Shown: positions 53,155-61,876 of the stretch, piece after piece
Layout: the number at the start of each line of letters is the position of its first letter
Position numbering within the stretch: the first letter of the stretch is position 1
NCBI GenBank assembly: GCA_016283095.1
Contig: JAEEMG010000058.1
Span: 40,252-104,251, forward strand
DNA from: Paludibacteraceae bacterium
Lineage (GTDB): Bacteria; Bacteroidota; Bacteroidia; Bacteroidales; Paludibacteraceae
Length of the DNA: 64,000 nt
Reading direction: 5' to 3'
Position numbers and translations under genes: made by a program
The notes under the pieces: generated by a model
Told to the model about the DNA's origin: nothing
The model's input: only the letters and a program-made list of their open reading frames with translations
Database searches by the model: none

Positions 53155-54753
53155 TTATTCATCCTGGCAGATACGGAAACCTACACTATTGCTTTTGTAA
53201 TCTGGTTTTAACTTCTCTTTTGCTTCGATAGCACAGTTAGAGGCTTCGTCTGCAAATGAACCTCCTTTGACGAAACGAGTTGTCTTGTCATACTGGTTGT
53301 TCACCCACTCAGCTACGTTTCCTGTCATATCGTAGATTCCAAGTTCATTTGGAGCTTTCTCGCCTACACCGTGAGTTGTCTGCTCTGCGTTGTATGCGTT
53401 CCAAGAAACCTCTGTTAGGTTGTCACCACCAGCGAATGCTGATTTTGAACCGTTCTTTCCGCCCTTAGCTGCGTACTCCCACTCTTTCTCGCTCATTAGA
53501 CGGTACTTAAGTCCAGTCTGCTCGTTAAGTTTCTTGATGAACTGCTGAACCTCATCCCAAGATACGTTCTCTACAGGACAAGTTCTACAACCCTTGAAGT
53601 TTGATGGGTTTGTTCCCATAACTCGAGCCCACTGCTGCTGAGTGACCTCTGTCTTGCCAATGTAGAAACTCTTCACTTCGTGATTTCCTTCTACGTAAAC
53701 CATATCGATAAGGCCAGTTACATTTCTGTTGTTCTTGTAGTCGATATACTCCTGAATCTTGATGGCTTGCTGTTTAGGGTAGGCCATTGTTGAATCATAG
53801 TTGTATGCTTGGTTGTAGTAGATACCAGCCTCGTTCCACTGTTTTTTCTTGTAGTATGTGTCAGCCTGGTTAAGTGCCTTGTCGAAAATCTCACATGGAG
53901 CACCTGTAGTCTTCCAGTATGTAGGAGACTTCATGCTGATGATTGGCTCGTATTTTCTGTTTGAATAGTAAACCTCACTTGCCTTCATAGAGTCACCCTT
54001 TGCCATAAGTGCAAGAGATTCCTTACGCTTTGTAGCCTCGTATACAAGGAAGTCGTAGTCGTCATCGTTCCAATCTACAGAAACGATCTTTGCGTCAACA
54101 ACGTCAATTTTATCTGCATTTGTGAAAATGTTACGTAGACGGTAGTTGTAACCACGCTGTGAAGGATCCATCTTAGTTGTGCTCTCTGTCAAACGCATAA
54201 GATCCAAGAATTCCTTCATAGACTTGTCTGGAGTGACTACTCCTGGCTTCGATTGCTTACCTACGTATATGTCAGTAAGTTTGTCTGACCAATCGTTTAT
54301 TGTGTATGTCTCTGGAGAAACGGTTGCACCAGCCTTTTCCAAATAGTTGACTTCGATAGTTGTCTTTGCAGAAGCAAAATATGTCTTGGCTCTGTCGCTG
54401 TAGAACATCAATGTCACTGCGAATGTCGCCTTCTTAGGAGTGATCATGTCAAATCTCGACACTAGCTCCTGATAGTTCTTGTCTCCGTTTAGTTGGGCTC
54501 TGTCAACCTTGACTTTGTTGTAAGTGAAATCTGGGCGTGATGTCCATTCTACATCAGTGTGAACTCCCATTTTTCCTACGATCTTTTTGATGGTGTAGTT
54601 TACCTTACAAGAATCCATCAAATAGATGTTTTTTCCTTTCGGATAAGTGGCCTTGCAAGTGAAACTTGTAGACAACTTCTCTGTTTGCTGAGCACTGACA
54701 CTCGCTACAGAAGTAAGACCGAAAGCAAAAGCCATTAGAAATAACTTTCTCAT
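53155..54753 (-). CDS. FGE-sulfatase (SUMF1) fold protein with N-terminal extension
   Basis: 532 residues. Signal peptide 1-21, an all-beta region of about 150 residues, a TPR-like helical segment (300-345, KALNQADTYYKKKQWNEAG), then an FGE domain at about 355-530 (YIGKTEVTQQQWARVMG; NVSWDEVQQFIKKL; YRLMSEKEWEYAAKGG; YDMTGNVAEWVNN; FVKGGSF; NSVGFRI). The oxidative cysteine pair of true formylglycine-generating enzymes is not evident, so a binding or structural role as in GldK-like proteins is more likely. Promoter at 54861-54891; first gene of the operon with the WG protein. Confidence 0.85.
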   Translation of the reverse strand: MRKLFLMAFAFGLTSVASVSAQQTEKLSTSFTCKATYPKGKNIYLMDSCKVNYTIKKIVGKMGVHTDVEWTSRPDFTYNKVKVDRAQLNGDKNYQELVSRFDMITPKKATFAVTLMFYSDRAKTYFASAKTTIEVNYLEKAGATVSPETYTINDWSDKLTDIYVGKQSKPGVVTPDKSMKEFLDLMRLTESTTKMDPSQRGYNYRLRNIFTNADKIDVVDAKIVSVDWNDDDYDFLVYEATKRKESLALMAKGDSMKASEVYYSNRKYEPIISMKSPTYWKTTGAPCEIFDKALNQADTYYKKKQWNEAGIYYNQAYNYDSTMAYPKQQAIKIQEYIDYKNNRNVTGLIDMVYVEGNHEVKSFYIGKTEVTQQQWARVMGTNPSNFKGCRTCPVENVSWDEVQQFIKKLNEQTGLKYRLMSEKEWEYAAKGGKNGSKSAFAGGDNLTEVSWNAYNAEQTTHGVGEKAPNELGIYDMTGNVAEWVNNQYDKTTRFVKGGSFADEASNCAIEAKEKLKPDYKSNSVGFRICQDE

Positions 54754-54860
54754 TGTCTTTTATATTATATGTCTTATTTTATTTTGTTTATTCAAACCAA
54801 AACCAAGTATGCCGTGGACTATTCTTCAACCTTTTACGGCATACTAAGGGATACACATTG

Positions 54861-54891
54861 CAAAACTATAATTTTTTAATTAAAAAGCAAA
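54861..54891 (-). promoter_or_regulatory. Promoter of the FGE-WG operon
   Basis: Minus strand: TTTG (54888-54891), 19 bp, TAGTTTTG (54861-54868). Leader of about 100 nt. Confidence 0.85.
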
Positions 54892-54952
54892 AAAGTGACA
54901 CTATTTTTCAACATTTTTGTGTTGAAAAATGGATTTTATCAACAAACGTTCT

Positions 54953-55045
54953 GTTTTGGCTGGCTTTGCTTGATTCTTAACAATTGAGTATGTCGCGTTT
55001 TGTTCTATACTTCAGATGTTTTAGCTGGTTTTGCTTGATTCTTAA
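54953..55045. repeat. Direct repeat of 28 nt, 65 bp apart
   Basis: GTTTT-GCTGG-TTTGCTTGATTCTTAA-type units at 54953-54980 and 55018-55045 differ at two positions. Confidence 0.65.
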
Positions 55046-55055
55046 TTTTTAACTC

Positions 55056-55598
55056 TTAATTCTTAACTATTTTATTATAGGCTTCATTAATTTTAGCCAT
55101 AATCTCCTCGCATTCTTGGATGCGGTCTGCATTCTTTGGTAAATCAGGATGGTGAGTCAATGCCAAACTATGATATGCTTTTTTTATCTCTTCGTATGAT
55201 GCGTTGGTATCGACACCTAAAATAGAATAATATGGATTCAAATCAAAGTCGGACTTTTGTGTCGTCGACGAACTGGATTTTGAATCTTCAAATTCTGTGC
55301 GTAGGGCGTAATATCGGTTTATGAAAAAATTAATAAAACTGTTGCTGAATCTCAGTTGAGACATAAGGTTAATCATGAATTTCCATTCGTCGTTGTGGAT
55401 TCCGTCTTCCAATATTGTTAGTTTATAGAGATAGTTCACAAATATTTTCTTATCAGAGAAATCCCTCCTCTTCCAATATTGGATAGCCTCATTGAATTGA
55501 GAATCAGAGAAATTAGTTTCAAATACATCTTTTATTCTGTCAGCAGGGTAAATGTTCTGTAAAAAAATCTTTTGTGCGTTTCTTGCATCAAGATTCAT
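55056..55598 (-). CDS. DnaJ-domain protein
   Basis: 180 residues from the ATG at 55596-55598; the longer frame starts with GTG. The N-terminal 110 residues are helical and unassigned, perhaps a shortened TerB-like region as in DjlA. The J-domain is at about 115-178: [20 protein letters not shown], then HHPD (HPD motif) and [10 protein letters not shown]. It would stimulate an Hsp70. The 55693 gene lies 94 bp upstream in the same direction. Confidence 0.85.
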   Translation of the reverse strand: MNLDARNAQKIFLQNIYPADRIKDVFETNFSDSQFNEAIQYWKRRDFSDKKIFVNYLYKLTILEDGIHNDEWKFMINLMSQLRFSNSFINFFINRYYALRTEFEDSKSSSSTTQKSDFDLNPYYSILGVDTNASYEEIKKAYHSLALTHHPDLPKNADRIQECEEIMAKINEAYNKIVKN

Positions 55599-55692
55599 TA
55601 TACATAATCTTTGGATTATGGGTGACACAAATTGTTTGGAGGCATTAGCAAGAATACGTTTCTCTTCTTTAAGATATATGATTCTCTTTAAT

Positions 55693-56031
55693 TCAGCTTT
55701 TACACGACTTTATGTATTCTTTAATTTGTGATTCAGTCATTCCCCATTTCTTTTTGTAATTTAAGAAGAATCGTTTTGTCAAAAAAGCGGTTGGAGTGTA
55801 CTTTTCAAAGAATTCGAAGTATCCATTCATCAAAGTAATAAGAGATATGTAAAGATATGCACTATAAATCATCAAAAGTATAAATGGCACATTGCTTTTT
55901 AATATCACTGAAAAAAGTATTGCAATTATAATAGGCAGAATAATCCAAAGTACGCAAATTTCCAAAAATTTAAGAATCGGACGCAATATTAACATCAATT
56001 TATATTGCTTTACTATTTTGTCTATATCCAT
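55693..56031 (-). CDS. Small membrane protein, 112 aa
   Basis: Two membrane segments (residues 24-43, [18 protein letters not shown]; 48-68, [20 protein letters not shown]) with a basic C-terminal tail. No family recognised. A -7 box lies 15 bp before the start; it may be cotranscribed with the DnaJ-like gene. Confidence 0.65.
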   Translation of the reverse strand: MDIDKIVKQYKLMLILRPILKFLEICVLWIILPIIIAILFSVILKSNVPFILLMIYSAYLYISLITLMNGYFEFFEKYTPTAFLTKRFFLNYKKKWGMTESQIKEYIKSCKS

Positions 56032-56045
56032 ATGGGGTTTTATTG

Positions 56046-56053
56046 CAAATATA
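56046..56053 (-). promoter_or_regulatory. -7 box of the small membrane protein gene
   Basis: TATATTTG on the minus strand, 15 bp upstream of the start. No -33 was found. Confidence 0.4.
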
Positions 56054-56075
56054 GGGAATGTTATGATAACTAATG

Positions 56076-56104
56076 AAAAAAGGAGACCGAAGCCTCCTTT
56101 TTTT
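56076..56104 (-). terminator. Terminator of the 61126-56120 operon
   Basis: AAAAAAGGAG pairs with CTCCTTTTTT; the T-run on the minus strand lies just after the 56120 stop. Confidence 0.85.
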
Positions 56105-56119
56105 GATTGATAATAGAAT

Positions 56120-58945
56120 TTAGTTTGCTACCGTTGGACCGTTTCCTGTGGAGCAACCGCATTTCTGTTCTGTTATGTCTGTTTTAGTAAACTTGATTCC
56201 CATAATCGGACCGAACATGACAAGCTGTGCAATATCAGCCTCGTTCTTCCACATGTAATCCACTGATTTCCCTTTGCCTTTTAGTGACGAGTTTTTGAAA
56301 TCTACCTTCCAACACTGGTATAGAGGCTGTTTGTCAATTCCCTCACGCTTCAAGATAGATACCTCAGAAGTGTTGTCTTTGTTGCGATGCAACAATGCTT
56401 CGGTGTTTTCTTTTAGAAAAATTGTCGAGATTCTCTTCTCGTCATCCATAAAAGTTGAATTCTCTTTGAATCCCTTTGATATCAATGATTTCTCCAATTC
56501 TTTAGTGTTTTCCTTTGATACTTTAAGTGAGTAGAACTTTGTTGAATTATTAACTCCGATAAGTAGGTTGCTGTAGTTGTCTGGAAGAATGTCATTATCT
56601 ATATTTTCATAACAATCTTTGTATTTGATTGTGGCTGAACCATATAGATAAATCTCTCCATCATTTCCTTTGCCTTCAACGTTAAGATCACAGTCTGTAT
56701 TGAACTTGTATTCTTCTTCTTTATTAGCTTTTGTATATTCCAAAGTTTTTAGGGCTGATATGTCATCAGAAAGCAGGTATGCAGAAAGCTGACGCGATTC
56801 TCCCCACGATTTGATTTCAAGAATTAAAATTCCGTCGAAATCTGAATTTTTGTACCACACCTGGTACTTGTTTGACATTGTACTCTGGAACAACTCTGTA
56901 TGTTTGTCTTTCTTTGTGTCGAACTTTACTGTTTTATCTCCAATAATTGCATAGATGCAGTTTGGCTCAATCTTTGTCTTTGAACACAAAGAAATAGTTC
57001 CAAAATCAATGTCTTTCTTGTCCAATTCAGCCTTCTTAGTGAATTTCTTTCCACAACAAACTATTGACATCTTTAGCTTTGATCCTTTTAGTGAAATAGG
57101 TAAATCAAAGTCGAAGTCTCCGAATCTTGTGTATTTTGTTAATGAGGTCTTGTTCTTTCCTTTTCCGACTTCAATTATCACCTTTGCTTTGGACGGACCA
57201 CACGTGTTGATTATAGAACCTTTTACTAAATATCCAGATGGAATCTTGATGTATGGCATGTTAATCCATCTATAATCATCGCCCGATATTTTTTTAGTAC
57301 TCTTGGTAGATTCTATACCATATCCATTTTCTGCTTTGACATAAGTTGAAATCTCCTTTGTTCCTGCAGAAGCTTTGAAAAGATAATGTCCTGACTCTGA
57401 TGTCTTGATTTTATACTCTTTGTTGTCTAGTACAGCAGTAACTGTTACCGGACTGGTTATGCTTCTGCAACTATAATATCCGGATTGTTGATTATTAGAT
57501 ACATAAACATTACCATAGATGTATATAGGACGAGATATTATAAAATCGTAGCTGGCATTCAGATCTATTTCTGCTGGATCATCGAATGTATATTCTTTTT
57601 GATTGTTGTATTCTTTATAATTTGTTTTAGACATATTCGCATCTTCGTTTAGAGCATTTGCATATTCTTTGATTGAAAATGATATTGGTTCATTTCCATT
57701 ATAAAATATGAAATATTCTCCATTGACGTTGGTTATTGTACGTACATTTGTGATTGTTGAATTTATTGCGACACCACTCAATAATCGACCATCTGGATCT
57801 GTCACTTTTCCATGAATACATGGCATGGTAGGAAGTACCAGGTCTTGTTTGAATGTTGTTCTAGCTTTCAAACCGCTCACATTATGGATCGGACAATTAG
57901 GACAATTCGCATAATCTGAAGATTTGACAGTCACAAACACGTCTGTTAATTGAGGCACAAATGCACAGTAATTACCATTTGCATCTGTGTATGCATATGT
58001 CTGTGATATTGTCACTTTTATTCCAGACAATGGCTTTCCTTCTTGGTTGGTTACTCGTCCGCAAATAGTCGCTCTTTTATTAGGATAATCAAGGTTGTGC
58101 CAAGAGAAATGTTTGACTTTTCCTGTATAGTGGTCGCCCTCTTTTGTCGCTATACCTTCTTCTACCCATGTGCCTTTGTTTTCATCGAAATACCAAAGAG
58201 GAATTTTATCGTATGATTTTAATCCTTCTGTCGACGGGAATGTTAACGTACTCTCAGATCCATCTTTCAACTGAAGTTTTCGATTGACAGAGTCCTTAAG
58301 TGTGACTTCTACCATGCCATATGATAGGAGAATGACACTTTTGCCTGTTGAATCAACTCCACTCATGTCGCCTCCAGGCATCTCATTTACGAAGTTTTCT
58401 GATTTTGGATTCAAATAATATGTGCTTGCAAACACAGATCCGTTGAATGGCTTTCCATCTTCATAAACCAATGAGTTGGCTGGGATGTCAACTGTCATCT
58501 TTCCAACATTTATTGTGGCACCCTGACTGTTGTAGAATCGAGAGACGTCGGTAACTCCATCTTTGATATCCTGTAGCATCAACATCGCGTCGAGTCTTGC
58601 ATCTCCGTCGTCCACATTGGCTGTACGGATCACTGTGAAATAATCTCGTGATTCAAATTTCACCACGCATCTTCCGTTCACAGCACGGCATTTCTCAAGA
58701 TAGTAGGCTCCACTTTCGCTTGTAAGCACTGTGTCGTTTCCTGTTGTCACCAACACATTTGCCAAAGCTCTGCCGTCGCCATCAGTTACATAACCATAGA
58801 CGTGATTGTCTGAGACTGATTCGGATAATGTGTAATCCTCACCGTCATTCAAATTGTCAGAATTATTTTGAGTGTTGCAACTGCTAAAGAATGTCAATCC
58901 AGTCGCAACTGATCCGAATATCCAGTTTTTTATTCTCATATGCAT
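56120..58945 (-). CDS. Large lipoprotein with carboxypeptidase-regulatory-like repeats
   Basis: 941 residues. Lipoprotein signal (FFSSC, Cys23) and acidic residues shortly after. At least four carboxypeptidase-regulatory-like domains are visible (YGYVTDGDGRALANVLVTTG; CGRVTNQEGKPLSGIKVTIS; HGKVTDPDGRLLSGVAINS; YGNVYVSN). A FAM171-like segment lies between the first two (DIPANSLVYEDGKPFNGSV, WYFDENKGTWVEEG). The C-terminal 250 residues are unassigned. Probably an outer-membrane surface lipoprotein; the ligand is unknown. It lies 19 bp after the BspA-like gene 58965-60119. Confidence 0.82.
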   Translation of the reverse strand: MHMRIKNWIFGSVATGLTFFSSCNTQNNSDNLNDGEDYTLSESVSDNHVYGYVTDGDGRALANVLVTTGNDTVLTSESGAYYLEKCRAVNGRCVVKFESRDYFTVIRTANVDDGDARLDAMLMLQDIKDGVTDVSRFYNSQGATINVGKMTVDIPANSLVYEDGKPFNGSVFASTYYLNPKSENFVNEMPGGDMSGVDSTGKSVILLSYGMVEVTLKDSVNRKLQLKDGSESTLTFPSTEGLKSYDKIPLWYFDENKGTWVEEGIATKEGDHYTGKVKHFSWHNLDYPNKRATICGRVTNQEGKPLSGIKVTISQTYAYTDANGNYCAFVPQLTDVFVTVKSSDYANCPNCPIHNVSGLKARTTFKQDLVLPTMPCIHGKVTDPDGRLLSGVAINSTITNVRTITNVNGEYFIFYNGNEPISFSIKEYANALNEDANMSKTNYKEYNNQKEYTFDDPAEIDLNASYDFIISRPIYIYGNVYVSNNQQSGYYSCRSITSPVTVTAVLDNKEYKIKTSESGHYLFKASAGTKEISTYVKAENGYGIESTKSTKKISGDDYRWINMPYIKIPSGYLVKGSIINTCGPSKAKVIIEVGKGKNKTSLTKYTRFGDFDFDLPISLKGSKLKMSIVCCGKKFTKKAELDKKDIDFGTISLCSKTKIEPNCIYAIIGDKTVKFDTKKDKHTELFQSTMSNKYQVWYKNSDFDGILILEIKSWGESRQLSAYLLSDDISALKTLEYTKANKEEEYKFNTDCDLNVEGKGNDGEIYLYGSATIKYKDCYENIDNDILPDNYSNLLIGVNNSTKFYSLKVSKENTKELEKSLISKGFKENSTFMDDEKRISTIFLKENTEALLHRNKDNTSEVSILKREGIDKQPLYQCWKVDFKNSSLKGKGKSVDYMWKNEADIAQLVMFGPIMGIKFTKTDITEQKCGCSTGNGPTVAN

Positions 58946-58964
58946 TTATATTTATGTTGTTTCT

Positions 58965-60119
58965 TTAGAATCCGAATACTTTCTTCAAGTCCTTCATCTT
59001 TCTGTTGATGTTTTCCTCTCTTTCTTTTGCGGCTCTCTTCTCTTTGACCTCTTCGGGTGTGTGGACCTGTAGACCAAAAGGATCCTTGCCGTCGTTGTCA
59101 ATCAAGCTTTCTGTATTTGTTATCGGTTTACCGTCCAATGTGTAATATTTATAGTCAGTGCCTTTCTTTAATCTGAATAAAGACTCGTTCATGATAAACT
59201 CATCGTAGACTCCTTTCTCATATGTGTAGGGGTTCCAGAATTGATACTCGCAAGGAGCAATCATGTCTATATCGGTCTTTGTCTTCTCAAATTTCTTACA
59301 CTTTTTGATCGTGATTGTCGGTATCTTGTTCTCATTGTAGACACCTGATGAATACAAAGTATTGAAAGAATTGTCTTTAGTTGAATGGATAGAAGAAATT
59401 CTAAATTTTACATTGGATTCGATATAATCCTTGCCGAATTCTCCATTCATGGCAATCCATTTATTATAGATGTTTTTACCTATAGTGCAAAGCGACTTCT
59501 TATCGATCCCCTCAGCCTGAGTGCTGTATATTCCATGATAGATGTATATGTCTGGCTGTTCTTCTTTGGAATCAAATGTCTTATCGAAAAAGATAGGGGT
59601 AGTGGAAGAGTAAGTCAGATTTGTCAATAGCACTTTGGCTTTCACTCCGTCGAACATGCCTTTCCTCATTCTTTTAGCAGGAGGCAGTACCAAAACTCCA
59701 CTTTTCAATTCTAGATTATGAAAGGCTTGCTCTCCATAAAACAGTAATCCGAATGGTATGATAAGTTTGTCCAACTTTGCATCCTCGAATGCTCTTGCTC
59801 CGATTCCTAACACATTATATGTAGCGGTTACCGCTGAATCTTTTCTGCAGTAATGGGATTTGTTAGTCACACGTGTCGGAATTGTTATGCAGCTTTTCGT
59901 ACCAGAGACACCACTTACATACACTTCTCCTTCGTTCTGGATCAGGTATGCTGGATCATTGGCTGATCTGCCGATGTTATGCTTCTTGATTATATATTCT
60001 GAAGCTATTGTGTATATCAAACCGTCTTTCTCGAATGTGACTCCTCTCTGGCTTTGATCAGCAGAGGCAATTACGAAGAATGTAAGACTGGCTAATAGTA
60101 ATAGAATCTTTTTCATCAT
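58965..60119 (-). CDS. Exported BspA-like (LRR_5-type) protein A
   Basis: 384 residues with a signal peptide (1-20). The centre has BspA-type leucine-rich turns (VLGIGARAFEDAKLDKLIIP; YGEQAFHNLELKSGVLVLPP; RKGMFDGVKAKVLL). The C-terminus has KYYTLDGKPI and a charged coiled end (EVKEKRAAKEREENINRK). Paralogous in layout to the upstream gene 60116-61126, whose stop overlaps its start by ATGA. Possibly a surface adhesin or carbohydrate-recognition component. Confidence 0.75.
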   Translation of the reverse strand: MMKKILLLLASLTFFVIASADQSQRGVTFEKDGLIYTIASEYIIKKHNIGRSANDPAYLIQNEGEVYVSGVSGTKSCITIPTRVTNKSHYCRKDSAVTATYNVLGIGARAFEDAKLDKLIIPFGLLFYGEQAFHNLELKSGVLVLPPAKRMRKGMFDGVKAKVLLTNLTYSSTTPIFFDKTFDSKEEQPDIYIYHGIYSTQAEGIDKKSLCTIGKNIYNKWIAMNGEFGKDYIESNVKFRISSIHSTKDNSFNTLYSSGVYNENKIPTITIKKCKKFEKTKTDIDMIAPCEYQFWNPYTYEKGVYDEFIMNESLFRLKKGTDYKYYTLDGKPITNTESLIDNDGKDPFGLQVHTPEEVKEKRAAKEREENINRKMKDLKKVFGF

Positions 60120-61126
60120 TTAATCAATTTGCCATTCAACGTATATTTCACCTCTCCTTCATCCCCAATGAATTTGACGTACCAACCTTCTTTCAACGTT
60201 GCGTCTGCCACTGGTATGAATTCATTATAATGACTGGTAGTGCCACTTTTCTTGTTAGAAACGGTGTATCTTGCCTGACGACGGAATTCCTGAGTCAAAT
60301 TGCCCCATGGGTATTCAAATGGTTTCACTTTTCCTGTCTTTTCATCAAACAATTTCACATTCACAGCTCCAGAGTTGATTTTCAATCCTCTCTTCTTCAT
60401 TCTTGATGTGGTTGTGTATCCTCTTTTACTTAGATATGACATTTTATCAGTAAGATCATGCTTCATGAATTCCTCATCATCGTTGAATGCTTTGCTGACC
60501 CATCTTTTGAATCTGTTGCCTTGTGCTGTATAACAATCATCATAAACAAGACTGTACTTGATATATCTTAACATCTTGGTGTTGAACTTGATAGCTCCTT
60601 TTGGTCTACTTGTGACTACTAGAGTATCGTTCTTCTTTTCAAAGGTTTTCCCCCATGATATAGCTCTTGGTGTATCGAAGATCAAATCGCCTGCCAACTC
60701 ATCAAAAACTCCTGTGCCAAGAAAGTCAAGTCCGTGGATAACTAAAGCACCACTTCTGACCTTGAGCTTTGAGAAACAATGATTGCCGGCAAATACAAGG
60801 TCTGGAAGCCATATCCTGTTATGTTCATGTCTGTAGAACAGGCTGTCTGTAAGACCGACAACCTTGAATCTTCCAACAGCAGAAGGAATGACCACGTCAG
60901 TCAAATTCTCGTCGACTTTTATTGCCATTATTTCTCCTGCCTGATAGAATTTGTCAGGTCCTGTTATGGCGTCCGGAGATTCTTTGGGGTTTGTCACAAG
61001 GTATGTGACCAGAACCTTGTATGAGATTCCGTCTTTTTCAATGACATCACCTGTCGAGTATTCTTGAGCGAATAGGTTAATTGCATTTAAGATGAAGGCA
61101 ATAATAATATAAATTTTGCGTGTCAT
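60116..61126 (-). CDS. Exported BspA-like protein B
   Basis: 336 residues with a signal peptide (1-20, ending LFAQ). Same layout as the next gene: VIEKDGISYKVLVTYLVT near the start matches VTFEKDGLIYTIASEYII, then LRR_5-like turns (FAGNHCFSKLKVRSGALVIHG; GTGVFDELAGDLIFD) and EVKYTLNGKLIK at the end. It is first in the four-base-overlap operon 61126 to 56120. Confidence 0.75.
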   Translation of the reverse strand: MTRKIYIIIAFILNAINLFAQEYSTGDVIEKDGISYKVLVTYLVTNPKESPDAITGPDKFYQAGEIMAIKVDENLTDVVIPSAVGRFKVVGLTDSLFYRHEHNRIWLPDLVFAGNHCFSKLKVRSGALVIHGLDFLGTGVFDELAGDLIFDTPRAISWGKTFEKKNDTLVVTSRPKGAIKFNTKMLRYIKYSLVYDDCYTAQGNRFKRWVSKAFNDDEEFMKHDLTDKMSYLSKRGYTTTSRMKKRGLKINSGAVNVKLFDEKTGKVKPFEYPWGNLTQEFRRQARYTVSNKKSGTTSHYNEFIPVADATLKEGWYVKFIGDEGEVKYTLNGKLIK

Positions 61127-61158
61127 TCTTCAGATATCGTTTATTTCATAATACGGTA

Positions 61159-61166
61159 CAAAGTTA
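61159..61166 (-). promoter_or_regulatory. -7 box of the BspA-like operon
   Basis: TAACTTTG on the minus strand, 33 bp upstream of the ATG. Confidence 0.5.
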
Positions 61167-61251
61167 GTTATTTTCTTAATGCTCTATTTTTAAATTTCTT
61201 TTAATTATGTTAAAAAAACAAATTTGTTGGACTACAATATGGGGCGAAAAT

Positions 61252-61269
61252 GGAGTTTCAGGAAACTCC
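61252..61269 (-). terminator. Hairpin after the 61336 membrane gene
   Basis: GGAGTTTC/GAAACTCC with a 2-nt spacer, followed on the minus strand by ATTTTC. Confidence 0.55.
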
Positions 61270-61335
61270 CAAAAGAGTTTTCATCTTTTGTTTTATTTGG
61301 ATTATGCAAATAGAGGGAGACTGTAGCCCAAATTT

Positions 61336-61785
61336 TTAATTATGATGGAATTTGATTGGCGTTTTTCTCAATTTATACAGGAGCCAAAACAAAAAGACTG
61401 AATATACAAGTAAAGACAGCATAAAAGTTGTCATATACTGATATGGCAGTAATCCGGATATGACCAACATTATTATTGTCGGTATTGTGATAAACCAAGT
61501 TGTCAAAGAGTTTCTAAACTCAGAGATGAATTGTATAAGACTACATATACACCATACAGTAAAGTTGGCATATGTCATATAATGAAAAAAAGTCGGAAAC
61601 AGATCTGTGAAGTAGAGAATTACTGCGATTAAATTACTGAATATAGTTAGTTTAAAGCCGCAAAATGAAGCTTCTTCTATAAATTGGAATATTCTTTTTA
61701 TGGAAGCATATCTGTCAACTTTATTCTTGCAATTTTTGCCGTCGACGATGACTTCGTTTTCTTTTATTGGCTCTTTGTTTCCCAT
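61336..61785 (-). CDS. Membrane protein of unknown function, 149 aa
   Basis: From the ATG at 61783-61785; the longer frame begins with TTG and overlaps the upstream gene. A hydrophilic N-terminus of about 40 residues is followed by four hydrophobic segments (residues about 45-65, 70-90, 95-115, 120-140). No family recognised. It lies 91 bp after the larger membrane protein gene in the same direction, and the two may form a unit. Confidence 0.6.
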   Translation of the reverse strand: MGNKEPIKENEVIVDGKNCKNKVDRYASIKRIFQFIEEASFCGFKLTIFSNLIAVILYFTDLFPTFFHYMTYANFTVWCICSLIQFISEFRNSLTTWFITIPTIIMLVISGLLPYQYMTTFMLSLLVYSVFLFWLLYKLRKTPIKFHHN

Positions 61786-61876
61786 GTTTATATACACTAA
61801 TTTAGTAATTATAGAATCGCCTCTGTCAATTTTATCCAAACGGAGAAAGCTTAATTCGAGAAGGATGACGATAATA

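Larger units (their letters stand above)
54754..55055. other. Intergenic region between the FGE and DnaJ-like genes
   Basis: It holds the FGE promoter, a hairpin TTTTTCAACA/TGTTGAAAAA (54904-54929), and a 28-nt direct repeat at 54953-54980 and 55018-55045 (two mismatches). No ORF is supported. Confidence 0.6.
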
